From: Mycobacterium sp. NBC_00419
Lineage (GTDB): Bacteria; Actinomycetota; Actinomycetes; Mycobacteriales; Mycobacteriaceae
Assembly (NCBI RefSeq): GCF_036023875.1
Contig: NZ_CP107931.1
Coordinates: 3,968,001 to 4,032,000 of the forward strand
Direction: 5' to 3'
DNA length: 64,000 nt
A program made the translations under genes and the position numbers. This document shows, piece after piece, positions 27,963 to 37,372 of the stretch; position 1 is the first letter of the stretch, and the number at the start of each line of letters is the position of its first letter. The notes under the pieces are model-generated. The model made no database searches. It was not told the origin of the DNA and was given only the letters and a program-made list of their open reading frames with translations.

Positions 27963-28961
27963 TTAGCTTGGCAGCGCGCAGTGCGCGACCGCCGAATGCC
28001 CGATCGTGGCCATCCACAACCGGCCCTCACGCTCGACCAATCCGGTGACGAGCCCGAAGTTCGGATGCTTCATATGCACGCCCGACACGGCGGCTCCGCT
28101 GTCGGGGTCGAACGCGACCGCCCACACCGTCGGGACGATCTGCGGCTGCAGCTTGTCGGGCAACTTCCACACCAATGTGCGCAACCGCGGCGAACGCGGC
28201 GACAGGAAGTCCGACGCGGCATTGCGCGCCGACACCATCGCGCACCAGATCCGCCCGTCGGTACCCGTCGACAGGTTGTCGGGCATCCCGGGCAGGTTCA
28301 CCGCCAGGGGCGTGACGGTGCCTGCCTTCGGCCCGCTCAGCCAGTACTTGGACAGCCGCCGGGCCTGGGTTTCGGCGAACACCAGGGCCGACCCGTCGAC
28401 CGTCGGCGTCAGGCCGTTAGCGAAGTACAGGTTCTCCAGCACGGTGCTGACCGTGCCGTCCGGGTCGAGCCGGAACAATCCGCCGTCGCCACGTGACTCG
28501 AAGATCGCGCCCTTGAAGTGCTCGAAGCGGAACTTCGCCGTGGACTCGGTGAAATATATTGTGCCGTCTGGCAATTCGACGACGTTGGAGCAGAACTGCA
28601 GACGCCTGCCCGCCACCGACTCGGCCACCACTGCGATCTCGCCGGTGTTGCGGTCCATTGCCACCAGCCCGCCGGGACTGGTGCAGATCAGCAGCCGTCC
28701 GTCGCGGGCCACCGTCATCCCCAGCGGCCGGCCCGCCGTCGTCCCCAGGGTCGTCGTGCCCTCGTCGGGGTCGATGCGGACGACGCGGCCGTCGACCAGA
28801 CCGGTCCACAGCGCGCCGTCCGCGTCGACGACGATGTCCTCGGGTTGATCACCGGGCACCGCGACGATCGTCAGCTCGGCCGGCCCGAAGTCGGGCAGCG
28901 GCTCGACCGGCGGCGGCTGCCACCGGACCGGATCGATCGTCGGCTTCCCGGCGGCGCTCAC
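27963..28961 (-). CDS. SMP-30/strictosidine synthase-like beta-propeller
   Basis: 332 residues from GTG 28961, overlapping the aminotransferase stop (GTGA). It has the six-bladed propeller pattern of strictosidine synthase/APMAP and SMP-30 gluconolactonases: [96 protein letters not shown]. Metal-ligand acidic residues appear kept in PEDI and PDN. There is no signal peptide, so it is cytosolic. Lactonase or esterase activity is plausible; the coupled aminotransferase suggests a linked catabolic step, but the substrate is unknown. Confidence 0.8.
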   Translation of the reverse strand: MSAAGKPTIDPVRWQPPPVEPLPDFGPAELTIVAVPGDQPEDIVVDADGALWTGLVDGRVVRIDPDEGTTTLGTTAGRPLGMTVARDGRLLICTSPGGLVAMDRNTGEIAVVAESVAGRRLQFCSNVVELPDGTIYFTESTAKFRFEHFKGAIFESRGDGGLFRLDPDGTVSTVLENLYFANGLTPTVDGSALVFAETQARRLSKYWLSGPKAGTVTPLAVNLPGMPDNLSTGTDGRIWCAMVSARNAASDFLSPRSPRLRTLVWKLPDKLQPQIVPTVWAVAFDPDSGAAVSGVHMKHPNFGLVTGLVEREGRLWMATIGHSAVAHCALPS

Positions 28962-30337
28962 AGAAGCCGGCTGGCCTCGCCGAGCACGCGGTGCAGGATG
29001 TCGTAGATCTCGTTGAATTCCTTGGGCCCGCTGATCAGCGGCGGGGCCAGCTGCACGACTGGGTCGCCACGGTCATCGGCGCGGCAGTACAGCCCGGCTT
29101 CGAACAGCGCTGCCGACAGGAAGCCGCGCAGCAGCCGCTCGCTCTCGTCGTCGTTGAACGTCTCCTTGGTGGCCTTGTCCTTCACCAGCTCGATGCCGTA
29201 GAAGAAGCCTTCGCCGCGGACGTCACCGACGATCGGCAGCTCCAGGAGCTGCTCGAGGGTGGCGCGCAGCACCGGGGCGTTGGTCTTGACGTGGTCGTTG
29301 ATGCCCTCGCGCTCGAAGATGTCGAGGTTGGCCAGCGCCACCGCCGAGGACACCGGGTGCCCGCCGAAGGTGTAGCCGTGCCCGAAGGTGGTCTTGCCGT
29401 CGTTGAACGGCTCGAACAGCCGGTCGCTGGCGATCATGGCACCGATCGGGGAGTAACCCGAGGTCATGCCCTTGGCGCAGGTGATGATGTCGGGCTGGTA
29501 GCCGATGTCCTCACAGGCGAACATCGAGCCGATCCGACCGAAGGCACAGATCACCTCGTCAGAGACCAGCAGGACGTCGTACTCGTCGCAGATCTCGCGG
29601 ACCCGCTCGAAGTATCCGGGCGGCGGCGGGAAGCAGCCGCCGGCGTTCTGCACCGGCTCGAGGAACACCGCGCACACCGTGTCGGGGCCTTCGAACTCGA
29701 TGGCCTCGGCGATGCGGTCGGCGCAGTACCGGCCCCACGCCTTCGGGTCGGTGTCATACGGCGCCGGCGCCCGGTAGAAGTTGGTGTTGGGCACCCGGAA
29801 GCCGCCGGGGGTCAGCGGCTCGAAGGGCTTCTTGAAGTCCGGCAGGCCGGTGATGGCCAGCGCGCCCTGCGGGGTGCCGTGGTAGGCGATGGCCCGCGAG
29901 ATGACCTTGTACTTGCCGGGCTTGCCGGTCAGCTTGAAGAAGTTCTTCGCCAGCTTCCACGCGCTCTCGACGGCTTCGCCGCCACCGGTGGTGAAGAAGA
30001 CCCGGTTCAGGTCACCGGGAGCGTAGTGGGCCAGCCGGTCGGCCAGTTCGATGGCCGGGGGAGTGGCGTAGGACCACAGCGGGAAGAACTCCAGGGTTTC
30101 GGCCTGCTTGGCTGCGGCCTCGGCGAGTTCCTTGCGGCCGTGACCGGCCTGCACCACGAACAGACCGGACAGCCCGTCGAAGTACTTCTTGCCGTGACTG
30201 TCGTAGATGTAGCAGCCTTCGCCGCGGGTGATGATCGGCGGTGTGATGCCATGACCGTGGCGGGCGAAGTGACCCCAGAGGTGCCGGTCCGCCTTGGCGG
30301 ACAGTTCCGCCGTCAGGTCTTCTTGCAGTGCAGTCAT
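28958..30337 (-). CDS. Class III (omega) aminotransferase
   Basis: 459 residues from ATG 30337 (the TTG at 30349 is rejected; the ATG overlaps the regulator stop as ATGA). It is a fold-type I PLP aminotransferase: VFFTTGGGEAVESAWKLAK, ISRAIAYHGTPQGALAITG, D260 in VLLVSDEVICAFGRIG, and PLP lysine K289 in TCAKGMTSGYSPIG. By similarity to putrescine/beta-alanine:pyruvate enzymes and by the facing aminoaldehyde dehydrogenase, it probably removes the terminal amino group of a diamine or omega-amino acid. It matches the Rv3329 position. The exact substrate is inferred. Confidence 0.9.
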   Translation of the reverse strand: MTALQEDLTAELSAKADRHLWGHFARHGHGITPPIITRGEGCYIYDSHGKKYFDGLSGLFVVQAGHGRKELAEAAAKQAETLEFFPLWSYATPPAIELADRLAHYAPGDLNRVFFTTGGGEAVESAWKLAKNFFKLTGKPGKYKVISRAIAYHGTPQGALAITGLPDFKKPFEPLTPGGFRVPNTNFYRAPAPYDTDPKAWGRYCADRIAEAIEFEGPDTVCAVFLEPVQNAGGCFPPPPGYFERVREICDEYDVLLVSDEVICAFGRIGSMFACEDIGYQPDIITCAKGMTSGYSPIGAMIASDRLFEPFNDGKTTFGHGYTFGGHPVSSAVALANLDIFEREGINDHVKTNAPVLRATLEQLLELPIVGDVRGEGFFYGIELVKDKATKETFNDDESERLLRGFLSAALFEAGLYCRADDRGDPVVQLAPPLISGPKEFNEIYDILHRVLGEASRLL

Positions 30338-30855
30338 CGGGTACCCCAATTGTATTGTTGTTTAACGAGTTTCAGGTAGACCAGCGTCTCGGTGGAGATC
30401 ACGCCGGGTACCGCGCGGATTTCTGTGTTGAGCAGCTCGAGCAGCTCGGCGTCGTCCTCGCACACCACTTCGACGATCGCGTCGAAGGTGCCCGCGGTGA
30501 GCACGACGTAGTCCACGGCTTCGATCTGTGCCAGCTTGTCGGCGACCTTGGTGGTGTCGCCGGTGCAACGGATGCCGATCATCGCCTGGCGGGCGAATCC
30601 GAGTTGCATCGGATCGGTCACCGCGACGATCTGCATCACCCCGGAGTCGATCAAGCGCTGCACACGCTGGCGCACCGCCGCCTCGGACAGCCCGACGGCC
30701 TTGCCGATTCCGGCGTACGATCGCCGCCCATCCTGTTGCAACTTCTCGATGATGGACTTCGACATTTCGTCGAGTTGGGCCGATGCCGCAGCGCCCGCCC
30801 CGACAGTGCGGACGGGAAACCGGTTGGTCGGCACACCCGAGTCTCGCATGCCCAT
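30334..30855 (-). CDS. Lrp/AsnC family transcriptional regulator
   Basis: 173 residues from ATG 30855 (ATG 30849 possible). A short basic N-terminus is followed by the Lrp helix-turn-helix (about 28-75, LDEMSKSIIEKLQQDGRRSYAGIGKAVGLSEAAVRQRVQRL) and the RAM ligand domain (about 95-165, GIRCTGDTTKVADKLAQIEAVDYVVLTAGTFDAIVEVV). It is the first gene of an operon with the aminotransferase and propeller gene, and divergent from the aldehyde dehydrogenase. CCGTTG/CAACGG half-sites in the spacer are candidate operators. It probably senses an amino acid or polyamine-related ligand. Confidence 0.9.
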   Translation of the reverse strand: MGMRDSGVPTNRFPVRTVGAGAAASAQLDEMSKSIIEKLQQDGRRSYAGIGKAVGLSEAAVRQRVQRLIDSGVMQIVAVTDPMQLGFARQAMIGIRCTGDTTKVADKLAQIEAVDYVVLTAGTFDAIVEVVCEDDAELLELLNTEIRAVPGVISTETLVYLKLVKQQYNWGTR

Positions 30856-30870
30856 GATTGTGCACGGAAT

Positions 30871-30968
30871 CCGTTGTTTTAGGCAACGGGATCGATGAAA
30901 TTGGTCGTCAGTACCCACCTTGAGCGTGGGAATGCGTAGCACGACGCAACCGGGTCGGCTACCGTTGC
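30871..30968. promoter_or_regulatory. Candidate Lrp/AsnC operator pair
   Basis: Site 1 is CCGTTG-N7-CAACGG (30871-30889), 16 bases before the regulator start. Site 2 is GCAACCG (30946-30952) with CCGTTGC (30962-30968), ending 3 bases before the aldehyde dehydrogenase GTG at 30972. The four half-sites share CAACGG or a one-base variant, suiting one regulator acting on both divergent genes. Confidence 0.5.
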
Positions 30969-30971
30969 CGT

Positions 30972-32474
30972 GTGACTGCACTGACTTCTGACAAGACCAG
31001 AATTGTGCCCAGTAGCTGGATCGATGGCGCTGCTGTGGTGACCGGAGGAACCACCCACCAGGTGCTGAATCCGGCTACTGGCGACCCCGCCGCAGAACTG
31101 GCCCTGGCCACGGCCGCAGACGTCGACGCCGCGGTGGCGTCTGCGCGGGCCGCGCTGCCCGGCTGGAAGAACGCCACCCCGGCAGAACGCTCCGCTGTGC
31201 TGGCCAAGCTGGCCGAACTCGCGCAAGCCCACGCCGAGGAGATTGCCGCCGAGGAGGTCAGCCAAACCGGTAAGCCGGTCCGCCTGGCCACCGAGTTCGA
31301 CGTTCCCGGCAGTATCGACAACATCTCGTTCTTCGCCGGCGCAGCCCGCCACCTCGAGGGCAAGGCCTCCGCGGAGTACTCCGGTGACCACACGTCGTCC
31401 ATCCGCCGCGAGGCGGTCGGCGTGGTCGCGACCATCACGCCGTGGAACTACCCGCTGCAGATGGCGGTATGGAAGGTGATCCCGGCGCTGGCCGCGGGCT
31501 GTTCGGTGGTGATCAAGCCCGCCGAGCTGACACCACTGACCACGCTGACTCTGGCCCGGCTGGCCACCGAGGCCGGGCTGCCCGACGGGGTGTTCAACGT
31601 CGTCACCGGTTCCGGCATCGACGTCGGCACCGCGCTGGCCGGCCACCGCGACGTCGACGTCGTCACCTTCACCGGCTCGACCGCCGTCGGCCGCAGGGTG
31701 ATGTCGGCGGCCGCCGTGCACGGGCATCGCACCCAACTCGAACTCGGCGGCAAGGCACCCTTCGTGGTCTTCGAGGACGCCGACCTCGACGCCGCGATCC
31801 ACGGTGCAGTGGCGGGCTCGCTGATCAACTCGGGCCAGGACTGCACCGCGGCCACCCGGGCGATCGTCGCGCGCCACCTCTACGACGACTTCGTCGCCGG
31901 GGTGGCCGAACTGATGAGCAAGATGGTCGTCGGCAACCCGCAGGACCCCGATACCGACCTGGGTCCGCTGATCTCCCGGATGCACCGCGACCGGGTGGCC
32001 ACCATGGTGGCCGACGCACCCAAGGAGGGCGGGCGCGTCGTCGCCGGCGGTGAAGTGCCGGATCTGCCCGGCTTCTTCTATCTGCCGACGCTGATCGCCG
32101 ATGTCGCCGAGACCTCCGAGGTCTACCGCAACGAGATCTTCGGCCCGGTCCTGGTGGCCCGGCCGCATGACGGTGACGACGACGCGCTGCGCCAGGCCAA
32201 CGACACCGAGTACGGCCTGGCGGCCTCGGCGTGGACCCGCGACGTCTACCGCGCCCAGCGGGCCTCGCGGGAGATCAACGCCGGGTGTGTGTGGATCAAC
32301 GACCACATCCCGATCATCAGCGAGATGCCGCACGGCGGTGTCGGGGCCTCCGGCTTCGGTAAGGACATGAGCGACTACTCCTTCGAGGAGTACCTCACCA
32401 TCAAGCATGTAATGAGCGACATCACCGGAGTGGCCGAAAAGGGTTGGCACCGAACCATCTTCACGCTGCGCTAG
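30972..32474 (+). CDS. Gamma-aminobutyraldehyde dehydrogenase-like aldehyde dehydrogenase
   Basis: 500 residues from GTG 30972. It is an NAD(P)-dependent aldehyde dehydrogenase: VVATITPWNYPLQMAVWKVIPALAAGC, FTGSTAVGRRV, catalytic base E257 in LELGGKAP, and nucleophile C291 in NSGQDCTAATR. The GQDCTAA context is characteristic of aminoaldehyde (PatD/YdcW) dehydrogenases, which turn 4-aminobutanal from putrescine into GABA. The divergent partner is an omega-aminotransferase that could make such an aldehyde. An Lrp-type half-site touches its start, so control by the neighbouring AsnC regulator is likely. Confidence 0.88.
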   Translation: MTALTSDKTRIVPSSWIDGAAVVTGGTTHQVLNPATGDPAAELALATAADVDAAVASARAALPGWKNATPAERSAVLAKLAELAQAHAEEIAAEEVSQTGKPVRLATEFDVPGSIDNISFFAGAARHLEGKASAEYSGDHTSSIRREAVGVVATITPWNYPLQMAVWKVIPALAAGCSVVIKPAELTPLTTLTLARLATEAGLPDGVFNVVTGSGIDVGTALAGHRDVDVVTFTGSTAVGRRVMSAAAVHGHRTQLELGGKAPFVVFEDADLDAAIHGAVAGSLINSGQDCTAATRAIVARHLYDDFVAGVAELMSKMVVGNPQDPDTDLGPLISRMHRDRVATMVADAPKEGGRVVAGGEVPDLPGFFYLPTLIADVAETSEVYRNEIFGPVLVARPHDGDDDALRQANDTEYGLAASAWTRDVYRAQRASREINAGCVWINDHIPIISEMPHGGVGASGFGKDMSDYSFEEYLTIKHVMSDITGVAEKGWHRTIFTLR

Positions 32475-32517
32475 CCGGGCGTTTCACCCCTGCCGGTGGT
32501 GGTGACACAATCTGGCG

Positions 32518-33192
32518 GTGAAGTACGGGCCGGATTGGCAACCCGTCGAGGTCGATTGGTCCTCGACCAGGGGTCGCATTCTGCTGTCCTCTGCCAGCCT
32601 CTTCGCGCGGCGCGGATTCTTCGGCACCTCGACGCGCGACATCGCAGAGGCTGTCAAGATCCGCCAGCCGTCGTTGTTCCACCACTTCGAGGCCAAGCAC
32701 GCGATCTACCGGACGTTGGTCGAGCTCGACCTGGGGCCGTCGGTCGCGCGGATCTCCAGCTACCTGGCCGAGGAGTCGAGCTGGGCCGAGAAGCTGCACC
32801 TGAGCATCGCGTGTGATGTGCGCCAAGCGCTGAACCAGCCGTTCGACTCGCGTGGCCTGTATCAGGACGCGGTCCTGAGCCTCGACGAATTCGCCGACGA
32901 GCGTGCCGGGATCGCGCTCTTTCACGAACTCGTCGAGCGGGTGGTCCGCGAGGGTTGTGCGGCAGGGGAATTCGTGGCCTTCGAACCCGGATTCGTGCAG
33001 CGCGCGATGAATGGTGTGCTGTTCGAGACCTTGCGTGAGCAGGGTGGACCCGGCGGGGAGGTCCGTGGACCACGACCGCTGGAGGCGGCGGACTTCGTGT
33101 TGCGGGCCCTGCTGACCGACCGAGACGGACTGACCCGACTGCGGGCTGCGACCACCGCCCGGCTCGCTGAACTGCCGAACGGGACGGGGTAG
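32518..33192 (+). CDS. TetR family regulator of the amino acid ABC operon
   Basis: 224 residues from GTG 32518. The helix-turn-helix (about residues 15-65) reads GRILLSSASLFARRGFFGTSTRDIAEAVKIRQPSLFHHFEAKHAIY. The ligand domain contains DVRQALNQPFDSRGLYQDAVL and ends with an Arg/Leu-rich helix. It lies between the aldehyde dehydrogenase and the ABC transporter genes, all on the plus strand, and is followed at once by a palindrome array that fits a TetR operator. It probably represses the transporter-GGT operon; a polyamine or gamma-glutamyl ligand is a guess. Confidence 0.85.
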   Translation: MKYGPDWQPVEVDWSSTRGRILLSSASLFARRGFFGTSTRDIAEAVKIRQPSLFHHFEAKHAIYRTLVELDLGPSVARISSYLAEESSWAEKLHLSIACDVRQALNQPFDSRGLYQDAVLSLDEFADERAGIALFHELVERVVREGCAAGEFVAFEPGFVQRAMNGVLFETLREQGGPGGEVRGPRPLEAADFVLRALLTDRDGLTRLRAATTARLAELPNGTG

Positions 33193-33207
33193 CGGGACAG
33201 CACCCGG

Positions 33208-33250
33208 CTATCTGTTGCCTATCGATCGATAGTCCCCTATCGTTCGATAG
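33208..33250. promoter_or_regulatory. Candidate operator array, CTATCGATCGATAG type
   Basis: A perfect 14-base palindrome CTATCGATCGATAG (33219-33232) is followed by CTATCGTTCGATAG (33237-33250), which breaks symmetry only in its central two bases. A further half-site CTATC is at 33208. The two centres are 18 bases apart. The array lies in the 126-base gap between tetR and the substrate-binding protein gene, 68 bases before the latter's ATG. Confidence 0.6.
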
Positions 33251-33318
33251 ACCCGCAGTTCGCGGGGGCCTCGACAACGGCTGGTCGAGCCACCTGCCCC
33301 ACAGATTCTGGAGGCTCC

Positions 33319-34188
33319 ATGCCTGCAACCCTGCCTACCCGCGCACTGACCGGCATTGCGGTGTGCGCGGCTGCGCTGGCCGTGACGCTGACCGGCTGTT
33401 CGTCGGAGGCCAAGGACACCGCCGCGGCGCCCAGTAGCCCGGCCAAGGTCACCCCACCTGCGATCTTGGAAGCCGGCACCCTCAAGGTCTGTGCGCCCAA
33501 CGACGGCACCCCGCCGAGCGTCTATCACGACGAGACCGGCGCACTCGTGGGCAGCGAAGTTGACCTCGCCAAGGCGCTCGCAGCTCAGCTGGGGCTCAAG
33601 CCCGACTTCGTCGAGACGGCGTTCTCGTCGGTGATCCCCACCCTGCAGGCCAAGCAGTGCGACGTGATCATGGCCCAGCTCTACATCAAGCCGGAGCGCG
33701 AGAAGGTCGTCGACTTCGTGCCCTACGTCTACTCCGGGACCGGCATCGCGGTCTCCAAGGAACACCCCGCCGCCATCACCGGGATGGACGAGAGCCTGTG
33801 CGGCAAGAAGGTCATCGTCGCCATCGCCACCACCGCCGAGGAGTTGACGGTCGAGCAGTCCGGAAAGTGCACCGCGGCAGGTAAATCCGAGATCGACATC
33901 ACCCGCAACAGCCACGCCGACGTCGCGCTGCAGCAGGTACAAAACGGTCAGGTCGACGCCTATCTCGACACTGCCGAGACGCTGGGGTACTACGCCACCA
34001 AGACCGGCGCGCGGATCCAGCTGGCAGGAAAGCCGTTCGGAACCATCAAGATCGGTGCCGCCACGCTCAAGGGCGACACCGCGCTGCACGACGCCATCGC
34101 GACGGCGCTCGGTGACCTCGAGGCCAACGGCACCTACGCCAAGATCCTGGGCGAGTGGGGCCAGACCGATCTCGACATTCAGAAGTGA
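33319..34188 (+). CDS. Polar amino acid ABC transporter, substrate-binding lipoprotein
   Basis: 289 residues from ATG 33319 with GGAGG 6 bases upstream. The lipoprotein signal ends at C27 (LAVTLTGC). The mature part is a family 3 solute-binding protein: GTLKVCAPNDGTPPSVYHDETGALVGSEVDLAKALAAQLGL, FSSVIPTLQAKQCDVIMAQLYIKPEREKVVDFVPY, and late LHDAIATALGDLEANGTYAKILGEWG. It captures an amino acid-like ligand outside the membrane for the next two gene products. No conserved specificity can be read. Confidence 0.9.
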   Translation: MPATLPTRALTGIAVCAAALAVTLTGCSSEAKDTAAAPSSPAKVTPPAILEAGTLKVCAPNDGTPPSVYHDETGALVGSEVDLAKALAAQLGLKPDFVETAFSSVIPTLQAKQCDVIMAQLYIKPEREKVVDFVPYVYSGTGIAVSKEHPAAITGMDESLCGKKVIVAIATTAEELTVEQSGKCTAAGKSEIDITRNSHADVALQQVQNGQVDAYLDTAETLGYYATKTGARIQLAGKPFGTIKIGAATLKGDTALHDAIATALGDLEANGTYAKILGEWGQTDLDIQK

Positions 34189-34203
34189 CGGGGGATCGGC
34201 GGC

Positions 34204-34986
34204 GTGCACTTTGATTGGCAGTTCTTCTGGAAGGCGTTGTTCACGCCCAGTGAGCCGTTCCTGGACGGCCTGGTCCTCACCATCGTCATCTCCGTGGTGG
34301 CGATGGTGCTGGCCACCGTCGTCGGCCTCGCCATTGCGCTGCTGCGCCGGTCCCGCTTCGCCGTCTTACGATGGTGTGCAAGCCTTTACATCTGGGTAGT
34401 GCGCGGTACGCCGCTGTTGGTGCAGCTGGTGACTATCTACACCGGCCTGGCGGCGGTGGGGCTCTACCAGTTTCACGACGTGTCGCTACTCGGGCTCTCG
34501 GTGAAGGCGGCCATCCAGGCGGCCATCGTCGGGCTGACCATCAACGAGAGCGCCTACATCGCCGAAATCATTCGTGCAGGCCTTGATTCGGTGCCCAAGG
34601 GCCAGTTCGAGGCGGCTGAGTCGTTGGGTATGAAACCGGCCAAGGTAATGCGCTGGATCATCGTGCCACAGTCATTGCGCGTCATGGTGCCTCCCATGGG
34701 CAATTCGTTCAACGGGATGATGAAGACCACCTCGGTGTTGTCGGTCATCGGTGTCAGCGAGATGTTCCTGGTGACGCAGTCGATCAGCTCGGCGACCTTC
34801 CATACCTTCGAGATCTTCATCGTGGCGGCGCTGTACTACCTGGCGTTGACCACCATCTGGACGGTCATCCAGGCCGAGATCGAGAACAGGTTGACCCGCC
34901 AGCTCGGCATCAACCAACGCGTGCGTGTCACCCAACGCCTCCTGGGGGCTCGTCGCACTCCCGCATCCGTCTTGACCGAGGCCTGA
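34204..34986 (+). CDS. Polar amino acid ABC transporter permease
   Basis: 260 residues from GTG 34204, preceded by GGGGGA. It is a HisMQ-type permease with about five helices: [31 protein letters not shown], the family motif [19 protein letters not shown], and the EAA loop [24 protein letters not shown] that docks on the ATPase. It carries the full permease alone, so it probably works as a homodimer. It is cotranscribed with the binding protein (15 bases) and the ATPase (7 bases). Confidence 0.92.
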   Translation: MHFDWQFFWKALFTPSEPFLDGLVLTIVISVVAMVLATVVGLAIALLRRSRFAVLRWCASLYIWVVRGTPLLVQLVTIYTGLAAVGLYQFHDVSLLGLSVKAAIQAAIVGLTINESAYIAEIIRAGLDSVPKGQFEAAESLGMKPAKVMRWIIVPQSLRVMVPPMGNSFNGMMKTTSVLSVIGVSEMFLVTQSISSATFHTFEIFIVAALYYLALTTIWTVIQAEIENRLTRQLGINQRVRVTQRLLGARRTPASVLTEA

Positions 34987-34993
34987 GGGGATC

Positions 34994-35794
34994 ATGAACA
35001 TCAGTGCGAGTCCTATCAAGAGTCAAGGCGTAGAGAGCTTTCCGATTGTTTCGGTGCAGAACGTCTCGCGGACCCTCGGCGGCCGCAAGGTGCTCGACAA
35101 TGTCTCGCTCGATGTCATGCGCGGTGAGGTCGTCGTCCTGATCGGACCGTCCGGAGCGGGCAAGACCACCCTGCTGCGGTCGCTGAATCGCTTGGAGACC
35201 ATCGACAGCGGCAGCATCCTCATCGGCGGGACGCCGATCGGGCATCGCGACCCGCACAGTACCCAGAAGGTCGGCACCAGCGAACTAGCGCGGCGACGAC
35301 GCGAGATCGGCTTCGTGTTCCAGCACTTCAACCTGTTCCCTCACATGACCGCCGCGGAGAACGTCTGGAACGGGCCCGTCCGTGTTCTCGGAGTCGCCAA
35401 AGACGAGGCACGCCAATCCGCGATGGCGCTATTGAGCCGAGTTGGCCTGGCCGACAAGGCCGATGCCCGACCCAGCCAGCTCTCAGGCGGACAGCAGCAA
35501 CGGGTCGCGATCGCTCGTGCCCTGGCGATGCGGCCCAAGGTCATGCTGTTCGACGAACCGACCAGCGCCCTGGACGTCGAGATGGTCGGGGAGGTTCTGG
35601 CAGTAATGCGCGAGCTGGCCGAGGAGCACATGACCATGGTGGTCGTCACACATGAGATGCGATTCGCCCGAGATGCCGCCGACCGTATCGTCGTCATGGA
35701 CGCCGGCCGGATCATCGAGGATGCGCCGCCGGTGCGACTGTTCACCGACCCGCAGCATGAACGCACCAAGGCCTTTCTTTCCACAATCCGCTGA
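34994..35794 (+). CDS. Polar amino acid ABC transporter ATP-binding protein
   Basis: 266 residues from ATG 34994. All ABC motifs are present: Walker [10 protein letters not shown] (about residue 48), Q-loop in [18 protein letters not shown], signature [16 protein letters not shown], Walker [13 protein letters not shown] and the H-loop [17 protein letters not shown]. It is GlnQ/HisP-like and energises uptake through the preceding permease. The GGT-like gene follows 15 bases later with a GAAGGAG ribosome site, linking transport to cytosolic gamma-glutamyl processing. Confidence 0.93.
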   Translation: MNISASPIKSQGVESFPIVSVQNVSRTLGGRKVLDNVSLDVMRGEVVVLIGPSGAGKTTLLRSLNRLETIDSGSILIGGTPIGHRDPHSTQKVGTSELARRRREIGFVFQHFNLFPHMTAAENVWNGPVRVLGVAKDEARQSAMALLSRVGLADKADARPSQLSGGQQQRVAIARALAMRPKVMLFDEPTSALDVEMVGEVLAVMRELAEEHMTMVVVTHEMRFARDAADRIVVMDAGRIIEDAPPVRLFTDPQHERTKAFLSTIR

Positions 35795-35809
35795 AGGAGT
35801 GAAGTTCTC

Positions 35810-37372
35810 GTGTCTGCCGATCGAGGCGGGCAACCAGCACTAGCAGCGCTGGCTACCCCACATGTCCTGGCCACCGATGCCGGGATCACCGTGCTGCGCG
35901 ACGGTGGCACCGCCATCGACGCCGCCATCGCCGCTGCCGCGGTGCTGACCGTGGTCTACCCGCACAACGTTGCCCTGGGCGGTGACCTCTTCGCCTTGAT
36001 CCGGACGCCGGATGGTGTGGTGCGCTGTGTCAACGCCTCGGGATGGGCGGGTGCAGGCGTCGACGCCACAGCGCTGCGCGCCCGCCACGGCGACAGCCTG
36101 CCGGCACGTGGTGCCGATCCGGTCACCGTCCCAGGCGGAGTGCGTGGTTGGGAGACGATGCGCGCCTTCGGTTCCCGCACCTCCTGGAGTGCGACGCTGA
36201 GTGCCGCGCAGGCTCTCGCCCGGGACGGCGTCGCGGTGGCGCCGTCATTGGCCACCCACCTCGTCGACCCTGACAACGCCGACCTGGTCGGCACCGAGGA
36301 TTTCGATCGGGTGTTCCGGCCGCGCGGTGTGCCGTTGGGTGTCGGTGATGTGCTGCGGCAGCCGGCGCTGGCCGCGACGTTCGCGGCCCTTAGTGCCCAG
36401 GGGCCCGAGGCGTTCTACCGCGGTGAGCTCGCCGAGCAGATGGTGAACTACCTGCGCTCGCGCGGATCCCGCTTCGACGCGGCCGATTTCGCCGATTTCC
36501 AGCCGGAGATCCAAGAACCGCTACAGGCCGAGTTTGGTGATTTGACGCTGCTGACCAGTCCGCCCAACAGTCAGGGCTTCGTGCTGCTGCACGCGCTCGG
36601 GCTGGTCCTTGACGGCGCAATCGAGGATCTGGTGGGCGCGGGAATGGGCGATCTCCTGCGGGCCTTCCACCGCGGCAACGAGTTTCGTGACAACCGACTG
36701 GCCGACCCCCGGTTCGGCGAGGTGGACCTCAACGAGCACACCGAGCCGGGATCGGTAGGCGCTTCGCCGCTGCAAGTGCCCCGCGGGGACACCGTGGGTA
36801 TCGCCGCCGTCGACGGCGAGGGCTACGCCGTCTCGCTGATCCAGAGCGTCTACCACGCATTCGGATCGGGATTGATTGACCCGGTGACCGGCGTGCTGTT
36901 CCACAACCGTGGCTGTGGGTTCTCGCTAAACCCGTTGTCGCCCAATGTGATCGGTCCGCGAAAGCGACCGGCGCACACACTGATGCCCGCGATGACGTTG
37001 CGGCAGGGCCGGATCGCCCATGTGCTGTCCACGATGGGTGGTCAGGGGCAGCCGCAGATCCTCGCCCAGATCCTTCTCCGCGCGCTCGGCGGGGCCGGTG
37101 CAGTCGATGCGGTCGCGGCGCCCCGCGCCATCGTCGGCAACCAGTGCGGCGGCGGCCCCGACACCGTGACGGTCGAGGCCGACCTGCCGCCGGCGGCGAA
37201 GGCGTCGATTCGTCGGGCGGGCTTCGATCCGACCGAGGTGCCGCCGCTAACTGAGGCGCTCGGTCAGGCCAACGTGGTCTTCGTCGACAACGGTGGCTCG
37301 CTCACGGCTGCATCCGACCCACGTTCGGACGGTTCGGCGGTGGTGGCGCACTACGCGCGACCGCAATCGTGA
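35810..37372 (+). CDS. Gamma-glutamyltransferase family Ntn-hydrolase, apparently cytosolic
   Basis: 520 residues from GTG 35810. The GGT pattern is clear: [49 protein letters not shown] at the start, the processing site before T328 (GDTVGIAAVDGEGYAVSLIQS), then AFGSGLIDPVTGVLFHNRGCGFSL and RPAHTLMPAM. T328 should become the N-terminal nucleophile after self-cleavage. Unlike classical GGT, no signal peptide is visible, so it probably hydrolyses gamma-glutamyl compounds inside the cell. It is encoded with an amino acid ABC importer, which may supply the substrate. Cephalosporin-acylase-like activity is an alternative. Confidence 0.88.
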   Translation: MSADRGGQPALAALATPHVLATDAGITVLRDGGTAIDAAIAAAAVLTVVYPHNVALGGDLFALIRTPDGVVRCVNASGWAGAGVDATALRARHGDSLPARGADPVTVPGGVRGWETMRAFGSRTSWSATLSAAQALARDGVAVAPSLATHLVDPDNADLVGTEDFDRVFRPRGVPLGVGDVLRQPALAATFAALSAQGPEAFYRGELAEQMVNYLRSRGSRFDAADFADFQPEIQEPLQAEFGDLTLLTSPPNSQGFVLLHALGLVLDGAIEDLVGAGMGDLLRAFHRGNEFRDNRLADPRFGEVDLNEHTEPGSVGASPLQVPRGDTVGIAAVDGEGYAVSLIQSVYHAFGSGLIDPVTGVLFHNRGCGFSLNPLSPNVIGPRKRPAHTLMPAMTLRQGRIAHVLSTMGGQGQPQILAQILLRALGGAGAVDAVAAPRAIVGNQCGGGPDTVTVEADLPPAAKASIRRAGFDPTEVPPLTEALGQANVVFVDNGGSLTAASDPRSDGSAVVAHYARPQS

